64,000 nucleotides of DNA from an uncultured Pirellula sp. GTDB lineage: Bacteria; Planctomycetota; Planctomycetia; Pirellulales; Pirellulaceae. The stretch is taken from NCBI GenBank assembly GCA_903858115.1, contig CAIOHR010000262.1, positions 1 through 64,000 of the forward strand. The letters are read 5' to 3'. The translations under genes were made by a program, and so were the position numbers. This document shows positions 43,546 through 53,405 of the stretch, in pieces (within the stretch, counting starts at the first letter, position 1; each line of letters starts with the position of its first letter). Below the pieces are notes generated by a model that made no database searches, was not told the DNA's origin, and saw nothing but the letters and a program-made list of their open reading frames with translations.

Positions 43546-44172
43546 TTAGGGAGCTTTGGCCGTTGATGTTGCAGCTGCGTGTTGGTTGGTCGCCATTTTG
43601 GGTGGAGAAATTCTACGATGAGATTGGTGCGTGACTTCCAAGTCTTCCAGCGAATCCTTGACTTGCGACAAAGATGTGACTCCATCTCGTCGCATCATTT
43701 GAAGACCGTGGGACGCCGTCCGGACAGCGGGCCAGTTCTCTTCCAGTTTGCGTCCCCATTCGTGCAGTCGCTGTAAAAGTTGTTGATCGATTCGTCGAAC
43801 GCGTGTTGCAGCTCGAGCAATGACGAGCTGTTCGTCTTTTCGCAACTTCCACAAATGAAGTACTTCCTCGTAATCAATGTCGTTATAAGACTGATGGAGG
43901 AAAATGAAGTCCCCTTTGGCGTGATACAAAGCTGACTCAACGGACTGCTCTGGACCGGCAGTTTGTTGCTTACGAACGACATCGAGCTGTGGGTACTTCC
44001 TCCGCAGATCATCCAGGACCTCGGGAGTGGCGTCGGACGAGTGGTCATCGACCACAATGATTTGTACCTCTGAGGTTAGGTCGGTAAGTAACTCTAGCAA
44101 CCGCTCAATTCTATCCTCGATCTGGCTTTGGAGGTCTCGAACAGGAAAAATGATACTCAGCGAGTCTTTCAT
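43546..44172 (-). CDS. Short family-2-like glycosyltransferase
   Basis: 208 residues. The N-terminal GT-A fold start is clear: SLSIIFPVRDLQSQIEDRIE, VQIIVVDDHSSDATPEVLDD and KGDFIFLHQSYNDIDYEEVL. The second half lacks the usual acceptor-binding regions (no QxxRW or ED motif) and ends in a low-complexity Ala/Thr tail, so it is probably degenerate or only nucleotide-sugar binding. A divergent polyprenyl glycosylphosphotransferase gene starts 244 bp away, which fits an exopolysaccharide context. Confidence 0.7.
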   Translation of the reverse strand: MKDSLSIIFPVRDLQSQIEDRIERLLELLTDLTSEVQIIVVDDHSSDATPEVLDDLRRKYPQLDVVRKQQTAGPEQSVESALYHAKGDFIFLHQSYNDIDYEEVLHLWKLRKDEQLVIARAATRVRRIDQQLLQRLHEWGRKLEENWPAVRTASHGLQMMRRDGVTSLSQVKDSLEDLEVTHQSHRRISPPKMATNQHAAATSTAKAP

Positions 44173-44416
44173 ACAGCCACTCGTAGGAATGCAGTCAAAA
44201 CAGGATCAGCAGGTTGCCCTTATTTCGGCCTGGTGCACATGCGGGGTTGAGTGACTGCCAAGAGATTCTGAGTGTAACGATTATTTCGACTGCGTCGTCG
44301 ATACCTTGAAACAACGCACCAAGGTGACGAAAAATCTTTATCGTATGTAGTATTTGTGATCTAAGGCTTAAGGTCGAGTTGAATGACTTGTCCTCCTTTA
44401 TCAATACAGACGCTCT

Positions 44417-45814
44417 ATGTCACCCAATGCGATACGTCCCACGCGAATGATCTTGCCAGTGATTATGCGTGTTGTTGACGCCATTTTGTTATGCGCGACA
44501 TTGCCACTGGTGCAGTGGTTAACAAGTCAAACACAGAATAGCCTCACGACGATTGCATGCCTCGTTTCTTGCATCGCGCTGTTTGTGATTGGCGAAGCCT
44601 GCGGGATCTATCGACCCAGTCGTGGTCGATCTGCGGACAGCGAAGTTGCGATATGTGTTCTCGCTTGGTCCATCACGTTCATTATGCTTTTGCTGTTGGG
44701 TGTATTCGCTAAGCAGATCGATTCCTTTGCCAGGTCAAGCATGGTGCTTTGGTACTTCATCGGTGGACTTCTGCTGACATGCAGTCATATGACAGTTCGT
44801 GCGATTCAAGAATCGATGGGGAAATGTGGTGTTGGGATGAAGCGCACTGCAATCATAGGTGCGAATCGGCTCGGATACGATATAGCCAAGAACGCAGTTC
44901 AATCCTCCGATAGCGGCTTATCCATTGTTGGATTCTTTGATGATCGAGGTTGTGAGCGAAGACTCGGAACCGATGTCGATCTACCGTTTGTAGGAAATAC
45001 ATCCGATCTGCTTGCCATGGTTCATCGAAACGAGATCGATCACGTTTTAATCGCACTGCCCATGCGTGCGGAGAAGAGAATACAATCGCTTCTGAACGAG
45101 TTTGGCAATACGACAGCCTCTGTCTATATCGTGCCTGACTTTTTTGTCTTTGAGTTGCTGCATTCCAGGTGGACGCATGTCGGTGGGTTACCCGTGGTGA
45201 GCGTATTTGAGTCACCGGTGTATGGTGTCGATGGCTGGGTCAAGCGGGCGCTAGATTTAACTCTGAGTCTGGTCGGCGTTGTACTGATTTCACCCGTGCT
45301 CGTCGTCTGCGCATTGCTTGTTAAGCTAACTTCAAAGGGGCCGGTGTTCTTCCGTCAGAAGCGATACGGTTTGGACGGGAAAGAGATATTGGTTTGGAAG
45401 TTTCGCTCGATGATCACGTGCGACAATGGTCCAGTGGTGAAGCAAGCGACCAAAGGGGATCCTCGAATCACCCGGGTCGGAGCGATCCTTCGCAAGACTT
45501 CGCTTGACGAACTGCCGCAGCTATTCAACGTGATCGAAGGCAGCATGTCGCTCGTTGGCCCTCGGCCACTGGCGAACGCCCACAACGAGCACTTCCGGAA
45601 ACTGGTGCGTGGCTTCATGATGCGTCATAAAGTAAAGCCAGGAATTACGGGGCTTGCTCAGGTCGAGGGTAGTCGCGGCGAGACCGAGACGGTCGAGAAA
45701 ATGGAGGCAAGAATTGCGTTAGACCATCGCTATATCCGCGAGTGGTCCGTCTGGATGGATATAAAGATCTTGATCAAAACATTCATGGTTGTTTGGAAGC
45801 AAGACGCTTACTAG
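44417..45814 (+). CDS. wcaJ: Undecaprenyl-phosphate sugar-1-phosphate transferase (WcaJ type)
   Basis: 465 residues. Polyprenyl glycosylphosphotransferase that starts exopolysaccharide repeat-unit assembly at the cytoplasmic membrane. Four N-terminal membrane helices (~15-125), a Rossmann-like CoA-binding-type middle region ([16 protein letters not shown]), a fifth helix ([20 protein letters not shown]), then the catalytic bacterial sugar transferase domain: [47 protein letters not shown], and [12 protein letters not shown]. The length fits WcaJ/GumD. The sugar (glucose or galactose) is not determinable. No other EPS genes adjoin except the short GT2. Confidence 0.9.
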   Translation: MSPNAIRPTRMILPVIMRVVDAILLCATLPLVQWLTSQTQNSLTTIACLVSCIALFVIGEACGIYRPSRGRSADSEVAICVLAWSITFIMLLLLGVFAKQIDSFARSSMVLWYFIGGLLLTCSHMTVRAIQESMGKCGVGMKRTAIIGANRLGYDIAKNAVQSSDSGLSIVGFFDDRGCERRLGTDVDLPFVGNTSDLLAMVHRNEIDHVLIALPMRAEKRIQSLLNEFGNTTASVYIVPDFFVFELLHSRWTHVGGLPVVSVFESPVYGVDGWVKRALDLTLSLVGVVLISPVLVVCALLVKLTSKGPVFFRQKRYGLDGKEILVWKFRSMITCDNGPVVKQATKGDPRITRVGAILRKTSLDELPQLFNVIEGSMSLVGPRPLANAHNEHFRKLVRGFMMRHKVKPGITGLAQVEGSRGETETVEKMEARIALDHRYIREWSVWMDIKILIKTFMVVWKQDAY

Positions 45815-46097
45815 ATGACTGTCCTACGCCGCAAAAAGCCTGTTTAAGATTTGCAGCAAAACTCGGTTATCGTTACACTGCGAACAGCAGGATTGTTTCT
45901 GTTTTCGGCTGGAACGCCTGAGCGTCCGTTTCTGCGTTGCAAATCGGGTGCGAGCGCACACAGGCTGATTTTGGATTCACAGAATGCCATTGTTGCAGCA
46001 CGCCACTCGCGTAGGAGGGCTCGAGGAGCCCCTATTCAAGACGTTTTTCCGTCGGCCTACGTATCATTCCGATCGTTGAAAAGGTAACGTTTGCTCC

Positions 46098-47222
46098 ATG
46101 AGTTCTCAACTCGCTTCTACTCCATTGCATGCTTGGCATAAATCAAACGGGGCGAGAATGGCCGAGTTTGCTGGCTACGAAATGCCGATTCAGTACGAGG
46201 GGATCGTTGCGGAACATGTAGCCACTCGCACAGCCGCCGGGTTATTTGACATTTCTCATATGGGACGACTCCGTTTCGACGGACCGAGAGCGGACCAACT
46301 TCTGGATCATTTGCTCACCGCACGCGTTACCGACATGAAGATTGGGCAGGTGAGATATTCCCTCATGTGCAATGAAGAAGGTGGCGTGCTGGACGATGTG
46401 CTCGTTAGCTGCCTCGAAAGCCCCAGCGGTAAGGTTTACTTTCTACTGGTCGTCAATGCTGGGAATCATGCCAAAATCGTGAAATGGATCCAGCCCCATT
46501 TGGCTGACTTCCCTGATGTGGAGTATCACGATGTGACAAGCCAGACGGCGATGATCGCCGTTCAGGGACCTAAGGCATTGGAGATCTGCAAACCGCTTCT
46601 TCCCCCCTCAGCCCTCACGCTTGGCTATTATCGAGCCAAAGTCACGGAACAAATGAGCAAGCCTTGCGTCGTATCGAGGACCGGCTACACCGGCGAGGAC
46701 GGTTTTGAGTTGATCGTGAAGGCGGAGGATGCGCCGCGAGTTTGGGAGAATATTCTGATGGCTGGCCGGAACCTAGGGATTCGAGCAGCTGGACTCGGAG
46801 CTCGCGACACCCTCCGATTAGAGGCTGGTATGCCTTTGTACGGACATGAACTAGATGAATCGATTGACCCTTATCGTGCTGGCCTAGGGTTTGCCTGCAA
46901 GCTTGCGGATCGGCAGTTTTTGGGTCGTGAATCACTCTCCCGGATTAGCCAATCACCTCTTGCAGCAAAGCGAGTCGGCTTGATGCTGAATGGCAAGCGG
47001 GCGGCTAGGCAGGGTGCATCGATTTTGGATGCCGATTCTCGAACTGTCGGTGTCGTAACGAGCGGGAGTTTCTCCCCAACACTTGATCGCCCTATTGCCA
47101 TGGCGTATGTTGAGCCTTCGGTTGCTTCAGAGCAATCGATGCTGGATATTGATATTCGCGGTTCGCGTGTTTCCGCAACGATCGTTCCTTTACCATTTTA
47201 CAAGCGTGCTTCTTCTACATGA
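46098..47222 (+). CDS. gcvT: Glycine cleavage system T protein (aminomethyltransferase)
   Basis: 374 residues. It transfers the aminomethyl carbon of glycine from lipoylated GcvH to tetrahydrofolate, releasing ammonia. Motifs: AEFAGYEMPIQYEGIVAEH, FDISHMGRLRF, VLDDVLVSCLE-type region, the SRTGYTGEDGFEL signature and the LGARDTLRLEAGMPLYGHEL signature. It overlaps gcvH by 4 bp (ATGA). The P and L proteins of the system are not in the window. The 283 bp upstream gap shows no glycine riboswitch. Confidence 0.96.
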   Translation: MSSQLASTPLHAWHKSNGARMAEFAGYEMPIQYEGIVAEHVATRTAAGLFDISHMGRLRFDGPRADQLLDHLLTARVTDMKIGQVRYSLMCNEEGGVLDDVLVSCLESPSGKVYFLLVVNAGNHAKIVKWIQPHLADFPDVEYHDVTSQTAMIAVQGPKALEICKPLLPPSALTLGYYRAKVTEQMSKPCVVSRTGYTGEDGFELIVKAEDAPRVWENILMAGRNLGIRAAGLGARDTLRLEAGMPLYGHELDESIDPYRAGLGFACKLADRQFLGRESLSRISQSPLAAKRVGLMLNGKRAARQGASILDADSRTVGVVTSGSFSPTLDRPIAMAYVEPSVASEQSMLDIDIRGSRVSATIVPLPFYKRASST

Positions 47223-47605
47223 GCATTACTCCCGATCAACTTCGATTTTGCGAATCTCACGAATGGGCTCTAGCTCAAGATGGAATCGCGACCATTGGTA
47301 TATCCGCATTCGCTGTTGCAGAACTGACCGATCTCGTTTTTATGGCTTTGCCAAAAGTTGGCCAATCGGTTGTCGCTGGTGAAGAGTTTGGCGAAGTGGA
47401 AAGCGTTAAGGCGGTCAGCCCGATGTACAGCCCTGTTTCTGGAGAAGTGGTCGAAGTTCACGATGCACTGGTGAATCAGTTGGAGATACTGAATTCCGAC
47501 CCCTATGATGCAGGCTGGATCATGAAGGTAAAGATGAGCGACCCTAACGAGCTGAATAAACTGCTGAGCTGGCCTGCGTATCAATCGCAATGCGGCGGTA
47601 GTTAA
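47219..47605 (+). CDS. gcvH: Glycine cleavage system H protein
   Basis: 128 residues, lipoyl carrier shuttling the aminomethyl group between GcvP, GcvT and the L protein. The lipoylated Lys is K64 in GEVESVKAVS, and the ESHEWA and GWIMKVKMSDP segments are typical. It starts within the gcvT stop and is followed 73 bp later by a lipoate-protein ligase-like gene that could lipoylate this Lys. Confidence 0.96.
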   Translation: MSITPDQLRFCESHEWALAQDGIATIGISAFAVAELTDLVFMALPKVGQSVVAGEEFGEVESVKAVSPMYSPVSGEVVEVHDALVNQLEILNSDPYDAGWIMKVKMSDPNELNKLLSWPAYQSQCGGS

Positions 47606-47678
47606 CCACTATCGTCCAGACAGCTCGTTTACACTCACACTGGAAAAGCTAAAGTACTCGCATAGCAAAGTCTAAATT

Positions 47679-48362
47679 GTGGCCGGGATTCTAGAGTCGC
47701 AAATCCTCACTCAAATCGATCGGCCGATGTCCGGGCTGGAAAACATGGCTTTGGACGAGTCAATGCTAGACCGAATCCCTCCAGGGATTACGGCGATGGT
47801 TCGAGTCTACCGCTGGAGTGAGCCCACGTTGTCGCTAGGCCATTTTCAGACAATGCCGCCGGACGAGACTGAAGCATGGTCCTATCTGCCTCGAGTGACA
47901 CGAAAAACAGGAGGTGGTGCAATCGTCCATCATCATGAAATGACGTATTGCCTGGCAGTAGCCAGCAGTTCAACGGCCGGAAAAAAAGGCCATAGTGACA
48001 AACTTTACAGAGCGGTTCACAACTCGATTGTCGAAGCTTTACGAGATCTAGGCTGCAATGCGCAATTGTCTGAGACCTGCACATGCAATCGAGATTCGGC
48101 TATCGGAAGTTCTCCGTTTCTCTGTTTCGATCGACGGTCTCCTGTCGATGTCGTCATAGACGGAAAAAAAATCGCAGGAAGCGCTCAACGCCGAACGAAT
48201 CGAGGATTGTTGCAGCACGGGAGTGTTTTGATGCAGCGATCTGAGTATGCTCCGCATTTACCCGGTGTTTTGGAGATTGGCGGACACGTTTCCGGCACTC
48301 GTTTCAACGAAGACTGGTTGGTTGAAATTCTCACCCGAGGACTGTCTCTAGCACTTTCCTAA
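47679..48362 (+). CDS. Lipoate-protein ligase A-family protein
   Basis: 227 residues, from a GTG start (an in-frame ATG lies at 47727). BPL/LplA/LipB catalytic fold: LSLGHFQT, the conserved RKTGGGAIVHHHEMTYCL and IDGKKIAGSAQRRT with the catalytic Lys. The small C-terminal domain of E. coli LplA is absent, as in LipM/LipL-type octanoyl/lipoyl transferases, so ligase versus amidotransferase or octanoyltransferase activity is undecided. Position right after gcvTH suggests it modifies GcvH. Confidence 0.85.
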   Translation: MAGILESQILTQIDRPMSGLENMALDESMLDRIPPGITAMVRVYRWSEPTLSLGHFQTMPPDETEAWSYLPRVTRKTGGGAIVHHHEMTYCLAVASSSTAGKKGHSDKLYRAVHNSIVEALRDLGCNAQLSETCTCNRDSAIGSSPFLCFDRRSPVDVVIDGKKIAGSAQRRTNRGLLQHGSVLMQRSEYAPHLPGVLEIGGHVSGTRFNEDWLVEILTRGLSLALS

Positions 48363-48550
48363 TGTGCGGCAGAACGCTAACATGAAAGGTGCCTCCGTCG
48401 GCTGACAAACCCAGGTGCAGTGTTATTTCAATTTCCTTGCAGAGTCCTTTTTATTGTTAATTTTTGATGGATTTGGGATAACACCCTAGTAGTTTGGAAG
48501 TCAGTGCTTATCGCACAAAGTAGTTAGTAGAGCGACAAGAGGTATTCGCA

Positions 48551-49222
48551 ATGAAGGTCAACCTGAAGGTTCTTTCCGGGACCCACGAGGGAAAAAGTAT
48601 TCCGATCAAGGACGAGAAGTTCCTTATTGGACGTGATGATTCATGCCAACTGAGACCAAAGAGTGAGTCGATCAGCAGGAGGCACTGCGCCATCGTTCAA
48701 AAGGATGGACGCGTTCTGCTGGTGGATTTGAAAAGCAGAAACGGCACCTTTGTTAATGAAAAGCAGTTGTCTCCTGAAAAGGCTAAAATACTGAAATCTG
48801 GCGACAAGATTCGGTGCGGCCAGCTAGAATTCGAAGTCGAGATAGAAATTGGGATCGCCAATTCCAAGCAAGCGGAAGTGGCCAATGTGAAACAAGCAGC
48901 TGAACGTATCACAGAGCAATCCAGCGGCTTCGATTCTCGCGAGAGTTTCGACATCAGTTCTTGGCTCCTAGAAGCAGATCAGATCGATCGTACGGTGCCG
49001 ACGCAACCTGTTGAACAGGAAACACGTCAGTTCACCATGGAAGATACCACCAAGATGGAATCTTCGGTGTTATCAGAAGAGGCCAAAGTAGAAGAACCGA
49101 AATCGAAGCGTCCAGAAAAGAAGGAGCCAATGAAGCTGCCTAAAGTAAACGAGGGGCCTTCAACGAAAAATACCAAGGACGCAGCGACAGAGACTCTTAA
49201 GAAATACTTTGGCGGTAGATAA
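48551..49222 (+). CDS. FHA-domain protein
   Basis: 223 residues. Residues 1-100 are a forkhead-associated domain that binds phosphothreonine: LKVLSGTHEGKSIPI, LIGRDDSCQLR, SISRRHCAIV and LKSRNGTFVN contain the conserved GR, SxxH and NGTxVN residues. The rest is a charged, Lys/Glu-rich low-complexity tail that ends in AATETLKKYFGGR, without a catalytic domain. A phosphorylation-dependent adaptor, probably for a Ser/Thr kinase encoded elsewhere. It is monocistronic, with an 87 bp gap to the next gene. Confidence 0.92.
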   Translation: MKVNLKVLSGTHEGKSIPIKDEKFLIGRDDSCQLRPKSESISRRHCAIVQKDGRVLLVDLKSRNGTFVNEKQLSPEKAKILKSGDKIRCGQLEFEVEIEIGIANSKQAEVANVKQAAERITEQSSGFDSRESFDISSWLLEADQIDRTVPTQPVEQETRQFTMEDTTKMESSVLSEEAKVEEPKSKRPEKKEPMKLPKVNEGPSTKNTKDAATETLKKYFGGR

Positions 49223-49308
49223 CTCACTTCCTGTATTGAGGCCTTACCTTTGGGTTTGACGAGCACCAATTCCACGATTCCAATTCTCCGATCAAAAAGA
49301 GCGTAGCT

Positions 49309-50340
49309 ATGGTTCGATACTTGGTATGTGTATTTGTATTCTGTTTCATTGGGTTGCGGTTATCCATTTCAGAAACCTTCGGCGCGGATCGATACCGAGC
49401 CGATGTGAAGTCGGACCGAGTTGACATTTTTGATTCGGGAAAGCTCATTACAACATATCATTTTCGATCGGGTAGCAAGCCGATCTTGTGGCCCCTGATG
49501 GGACCAGATTCAATGCGTTTTTCTCGAGAGTACCCGATGGTTGCGGACTCGAAAGACGAAAAGCATGACCACCCTCATCATCGTTCGATGTGGATGACAT
49601 TTGGAGAAGTCAACCAATTCGATCTTTGGGCCGAAGGCAAGGGGAAAGGAACGGTCTGCCAAGTCGGAATCCCTGTGGTTGTTGCTTCTGCCGATCAACT
49701 CAAGCTATCCACAAAGCACCTTTGGAAAGGCGGCAAAACGGACGTATCGAGCGTTTCTGAACAACCCGCGGCTGGCTGTTCTGACGATGAAGAACTGCTC
49801 TTAGAATGTGACGTGGAATATATCTTTAGTGGGTCTCACGACCAACGAGTGATCGACTGCCGGTACAATCTGGTAGCGAAAAAAGATATCCACTTCGGAG
49901 ACACGAAAGAAGGAATGTTCGCTATCCGAGTTCCTGAAGCGATGTGTGCTGACAAGCGTGGTGGTCAAATCCTCACGAGTGAGGGTCGCACCAACAAAGA
50001 AAGCTGGGGATTCCCAGCTAGATGGGTTGATTACTCCGGCAAAGTCACTGCGGATCAACCCAAGACGTACGGTATTGCGATTCTGATCCACCCGTCCAGC
50101 TACAATCCGACCGGTCGATGGCATGTCCGAGACTATGGTTTGTTCGCTCACAACCCGTTCGGTGTTAAAGATTTCCCCAAGATGGAGAATCCGCCTAGGA
50201 CGGATCGATTAGGTGGGCACGATCTCAAAGTGGGAGGCTCTATGGAATTCGTTTATCGAGTGGTTTTGCACCGCGACAGTTTGAATACAGACCAAGGCGA
50301 GAAGCTTTGGCAAGAATTCGCCGCCGTGAAAAACAAGTAG
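49309..50340 (+). CDS. Secreted DUF6807 protein
   Basis: 343 residues. A signal peptide (MVRYLVCVFVFCFIGLRLSIS...) is followed by the DUF6807 family pattern: DHPHHRSMWMTFGEVNQFDLW with clustered His, TKEGMFAIRVPEA, ESWGFPARWVDYSG, and HVRDYGLFAHNPFG. Database entries have called it 'methane oxygenase PmoA', which is misleading: it is not a PmoA homologue in the usual sense. It is presumably an extracytoplasmic carbohydrate-related protein; the function is unknown. Confidence 0.85.
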   Translation: MVRYLVCVFVFCFIGLRLSISETFGADRYRADVKSDRVDIFDSGKLITTYHFRSGSKPILWPLMGPDSMRFSREYPMVADSKDEKHDHPHHRSMWMTFGEVNQFDLWAEGKGKGTVCQVGIPVVVASADQLKLSTKHLWKGGKTDVSSVSEQPAAGCSDDEELLLECDVEYIFSGSHDQRVIDCRYNLVAKKDIHFGDTKEGMFAIRVPEAMCADKRGGQILTSEGRTNKESWGFPARWVDYSGKVTADQPKTYGIAILIHPSSYNPTGRWHVRDYGLFAHNPFGVKDFPKMENPPRTDRLGGHDLKVGGSMEFVYRVVLHRDSLNTDQGEKLWQEFAAVKNK

Positions 50341-50386
50341 CATGCCCAAGACTGTGGCGCTGAATTCCATAGGGTTCGTTGCGCGT

Positions 50387-51049
50387 TCATTCTTTAGACT
50401 TCTGCACAGCAAAGGCCAATCGCTGCAACTCGACGGCTAGATCGACATTGACTATGGTCGTACTACTCTGCGGTTTATTGACCGTTACAGGTGCAAAATT
50501 CAGGATCCCAGTGATTCCTGCTATCTCTAGCCGCTGAGTAACACTCACTGCAGCGTTTGCCGGAACCGAAACAATCGCCAGCTCTACCTCCTCGGACTGC
50601 ACTAAGTCATCGATCTCCTCGAGCGGGCGAATCGTGAGCTTGCCAAGTTTCGTACCAATTTTACTCCGATCGGAATCAAAGGCACCCACCAGTCGAAACC
50701 CCTGTTGCTCAAATCCACGGTAACCAGACAAAGCTCTCCCTAAATTACCGACGCCTACCAAGATCACATTCCATGACCTATCGCTCCCAAGTGTGTTTTG
50801 AATTGTCTGAATGAGCCCTTTGACGTCGTATCCCACACCTCTTTGTCCTAGAGAGCCGAATCCTGAGAGATCGCGGCGTACTTGGGAGTCGTTGAGCCCA
50901 AGACGTTTGGCTAGTACTCCGCTTTGGACGCGGGTTTGTCCAGCGCGTTGGAGTTGTTGAAGCTCTCGCAAATAGAGCGGCATCCGACTGATGGTTGCAT
51001 CCGAAAACATCAATGCCATCCGAAACAGGTCAAAAAGGAAATGGAACAA
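50387..51049 (-). CDS. rex: Redox-sensing transcriptional repressor Rex
   Basis: 220 residues. It binds operator DNA and releases it when NADH is high, controlling fermentative and respiratory genes. Winged-helix N-terminal domain: RMPLYLRELQQLQRAGQ, LNDSQVRRDLSGFGSLG and RGVGYDVKGL. The Rossmann domain has VGVGNLGRAL and FRLVGAFDSDRSKIG. The start is ambiguous: ATGs at 51049, 51019 and 51010 are all possible, and the shorter ones give the more typical N-terminus. It converges with the DUF6807 gene (46 bp gap). Confidence 0.94.
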   Translation of the reverse strand: MFHFLFDLFRMALMFSDATISRMPLYLRELQQLQRAGQTRVQSGVLAKRLGLNDSQVRRDLSGFGSLGQRGVGYDVKGLIQTIQNTLGSDRSWNVILVGVGNLGRALSGYRGFEQQGFRLVGAFDSDRSKIGTKLGKLTIRPLEEIDDLVQSEEVELAIVSVPANAAVSVTQRLEIAGITGILNFAPVTVNKPQSSTTIVNVDLAVELQRLAFAVQKSKE

Positions 51050-51226
51050 CTCAATTTATCGCGGTCATTTTAGACTTACGGCCGTAGAAACTCGAAGGTT
51101 TTCTTTGGGCTACAGCAGATTGTTTTCACAATCACTCGTTAGAATAAAAACGAAGCAACTGTTCGTGATCGTCTTTTTCTGAAGGACGGTCTGGAACTGT
51201 CCAAACCGAGATTCGATATTTCTTTT

Positions 51227-52228
51227 ATGAATCAACAAGCTCCTCAGGATGAACCAGAGACGACTTCACGTCGCCGTTTTATGTCATCGATCTGCACGTC
51301 AATGTCCGCAGGTTTTGCAGCAGGGGCCTTCGGATCATTGGGTTGCAGCACAGATAAGAAAGGTCCTCAATTCAAAACGGATCTTGTCGTTGGTCAACGT
51401 GGCCTCTCGGAAGGACGATTTCAAAAGCCCAGGGCGATAGCAATCGATCCGAGTACTCAGCAATTGTACGTAATCGACAAGACGGCCCGCATTCAAGTCT
51501 TCGATGCGGACGGTACGTATCTTCGAGGTTGGGAAACTCCGATGATCGAGCAGGGAAAGCCAACGGGTATTTCGATCGACCTAGATGGAACGATTTTGGT
51601 TGCTGATACGCACTACTTTCGTTTTCTGTTTTACACTCCCAACGGTGAGCTACTTGAAAACAAAACGATCGGAGGAATCAATGGCCCCGATCCAGGTCAG
51701 TTTGCCTTTGTTACAGATATCGTTCGTGCGAAGTCTGGCGAATATATCCTCGGTGAATATGGTGAATTCGATCGAATCTACAAATACTCCTCCGATGGAA
51801 AGTACATCACTCGTTTTGGAGAGAGCGGCGAAGAACCACTTCAATTCCGTCGCCCCCAGAGCTTGGCCATCGACGAACAAGGATTGCTATGGGTGGCAGA
51901 TGATTGCAACCATCGAATCCAGGTTCTAGATTGGCGAGGTGATCGTCCAGAGTTGGTCAAAATTTTTGGAACCGAAGGATCGGACGCAGGTCAGCTGAAA
52001 CACCCAAGAAGTATTGCACTGACACCGGGCCATGTCATTGTCAGCGAGTATGGAAATCATCGCGTTCAAAAATTTGATCGCGACGGCAATAGCATTGCGA
52101 TATGGGGATCTGTTGGCCGGGGGATTGGTGAACTGATCGATCCGTGGGCTGTTGCCGTGGACGCACGTGAACGTGTCTACGTAGTCGATTCAGGCAACAA
52201 TCGAGTCCAACGTTTTCGTTTCACTTAG
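51227..52228 (+). CDS. NHL-repeat beta-propeller lipoprotein with Tat signal
   Basis: 333 residues. A twin-arginine motif (SRRRFMSS, residues 14-21) precedes a hydrophobic stretch ending in SLGC with C40, so it is probably a Tat-exported lipoprotein. The rest is about six NHL repeats: RFQKPRAIAIDPSTQQLYVI, PTGISIDLDGTILVADT, FRRPQSLAIDEQGLLWVADD, LKHPRSIALTPGHVIVSEYG and LIDPWAVAVDAREVY-type blades. A binding or scaffold protein on the cell surface; ligand unknown. It ends convergently with hisC, 39 bp away. Confidence 0.88.
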   Translation: MNQQAPQDEPETTSRRRFMSSICTSMSAGFAAGAFGSLGCSTDKKGPQFKTDLVVGQRGLSEGRFQKPRAIAIDPSTQQLYVIDKTARIQVFDADGTYLRGWETPMIEQGKPTGISIDLDGTILVADTHYFRFLFYTPNGELLENKTIGGINGPDPGQFAFVTDIVRAKSGEYILGEYGEFDRIYKYSSDGKYITRFGESGEEPLQFRRPQSLAIDEQGLLWVADDCNHRIQVLDWRGDRPELVKIFGTEGSDAGQLKHPRSIALTPGHVIVSEYGNHRVQKFDRDGNSIAIWGSVGRGIGELIDPWAVAVDARERVYVVDSGNNRVQRFRFT

Positions 52229-52267
52229 GAGTGTTGGCTTGCTTGAGCATTGGCGCGAAGCGAATGA

Positions 52268-53341
52268 CTATAGAATATCTTTCAATACAACCAAGAGCGC
52301 CTCGATTTGCTCGTCGGTCCCGACGCTAATCCGAAGGCCATCGCTCCAATTTGGATAGTTCATGTATCGAACGAGAATACCACGAGTTTTGAGTTGCTCG
52401 TAGATCGGCTTGGTTGGACGATCCGCTCGCGTGCACCAGATAAAGTTAGCGTGAGAATCCAGCACAGCGAACCCAAGTCCACGCATCGAGATCGTCATTC
52501 GGTCGCGTGTTTGACGTATCCTACTAACGTTATTCCTAAGCCATGCCTGATCCGTGATGGCTGCGGTCGCGCCTGCAAGCGACAAGGCATCTGTGTTATA
52601 CGAGTCTTTCACTTTACAAAGTGTACGAACGATTTCTGGGTGTGCAACCAAAAAACCAAACCTCAAACCAGCCAACGCATACGATTTGCTTAACGTTCGA
52701 GTCACAATGATTTTCGGATTGTCTTTCACCAGAGAAATGGCGCTCTTCGGTGCAAAATCAACGTAGGCTTCATCGACAACAATGGGACACGGCATTTTAT
52801 CCGCGAGCGCCAGAATCGATTCGTGGTCGATGAACGTGCCCGTTGGGCTATTCGGATTCGGAAGATAAATCAGTTTCACACGTGGATCTGGAGACGCAAA
52901 CGCATCGGTCAATTGATATGCTGGCGAGAGAGGAACCTCCTCAAATTGAGCTGATTGAATCTCGGCCAGCGTTCGATACAGAATGTAGCTTGGGTAAGGT
53001 AATCGAAGTCGATCGTGTTGGCCCACAAAAGCACGGGTCAAGATGGTTAAGCAATCATCGCTCCCATTGCCGCAAAGAATCATCTCGGGCTCGACGTTTA
53101 ACGCCGCAGAAGCAGCTATGCGAAAGGAAGTTCCAAGCGGGTCGGGGTATCGCTCTAGCCGATTCGATGCCGAGACGATGGCTTCCGCAACGCGAGGCGA
53201 TGGTGGATACGGGTTCTCGTTGGTATTGAGTTTGATGACTTTGCCCGACTGTGGCTGCTCACCAGGGGTATACGGGCTCATCGCGACGATTTCAGGCCGA
53301 AACCAAGTCGAAATCAATAACGGATTTAAATTCTTGTCCAC
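52268..53341 (-). CDS. hisC: Histidinol-phosphate aminotransferase
   Basis: 357 residues, class I/II PLP aminotransferase. It makes L-histidinol phosphate from imidazole-acetol phosphate in histidine synthesis. VIKLNTNENPYPPSP is the characteristic N-terminal substrate-binding segment, LCGNGSDDCLTILTRAFV binds the PLP phosphate, VDEAYVDFAP is typical, and the PLP Lys is in RTLSKSYALAGLRFGF (about residue 216). The C-terminus has LRISVGTDEQ with the substrate carboxylate Arg. It stands alone, apart from the other his genes, as is common. Confidence 0.95.
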   Translation of the reverse strand: MDKNLNPLLISTWFRPEIVAMSPYTPGEQPQSGKVIKLNTNENPYPPSPRVAEAIVSASNRLERYPDPLGTSFRIAASAALNVEPEMILCGNGSDDCLTILTRAFVGQHDRLRLPYPSYILYRTLAEIQSAQFEEVPLSPAYQLTDAFASPDPRVKLIYLPNPNSPTGTFIDHESILALADKMPCPIVVDEAYVDFAPKSAISLVKDNPKIIVTRTLSKSYALAGLRFGFLVAHPEIVRTLCKVKDSYNTDALSLAGATAAITDQAWLRNNVSRIRQTRDRMTISMRGLGFAVLDSHANFIWCTRADRPTKPIYEQLKTRGILVRYMNYPNWSDGLRISVGTDEQIEALLVVLKDIL

Positions 53342-53405
53342 ACTTAGGTCTTTTCGATGGGATGAGATTCAACGCCTTTATCGTAGTCCATCTGCCAAGA
53401 TTCGT

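Noticed and set aside
43302..43685. 127-residue frame overlapping the short glycosyltransferase gene
   Set aside because: Same strand, different frame, basic low-complexity translation without motifs; the glycosyltransferase frame has clear GT-A motifs.
45815..46097. Possible glycine riboswitch upstream of gcvT, and a 78-residue open frame (45851-46087)
   Set aside because: No glycine aptamer core is visible, only a GGGCTC/GAGCCC mini-hairpin. The open frame has no protein-like composition or ribosome-binding site and seems to be leader sequence.
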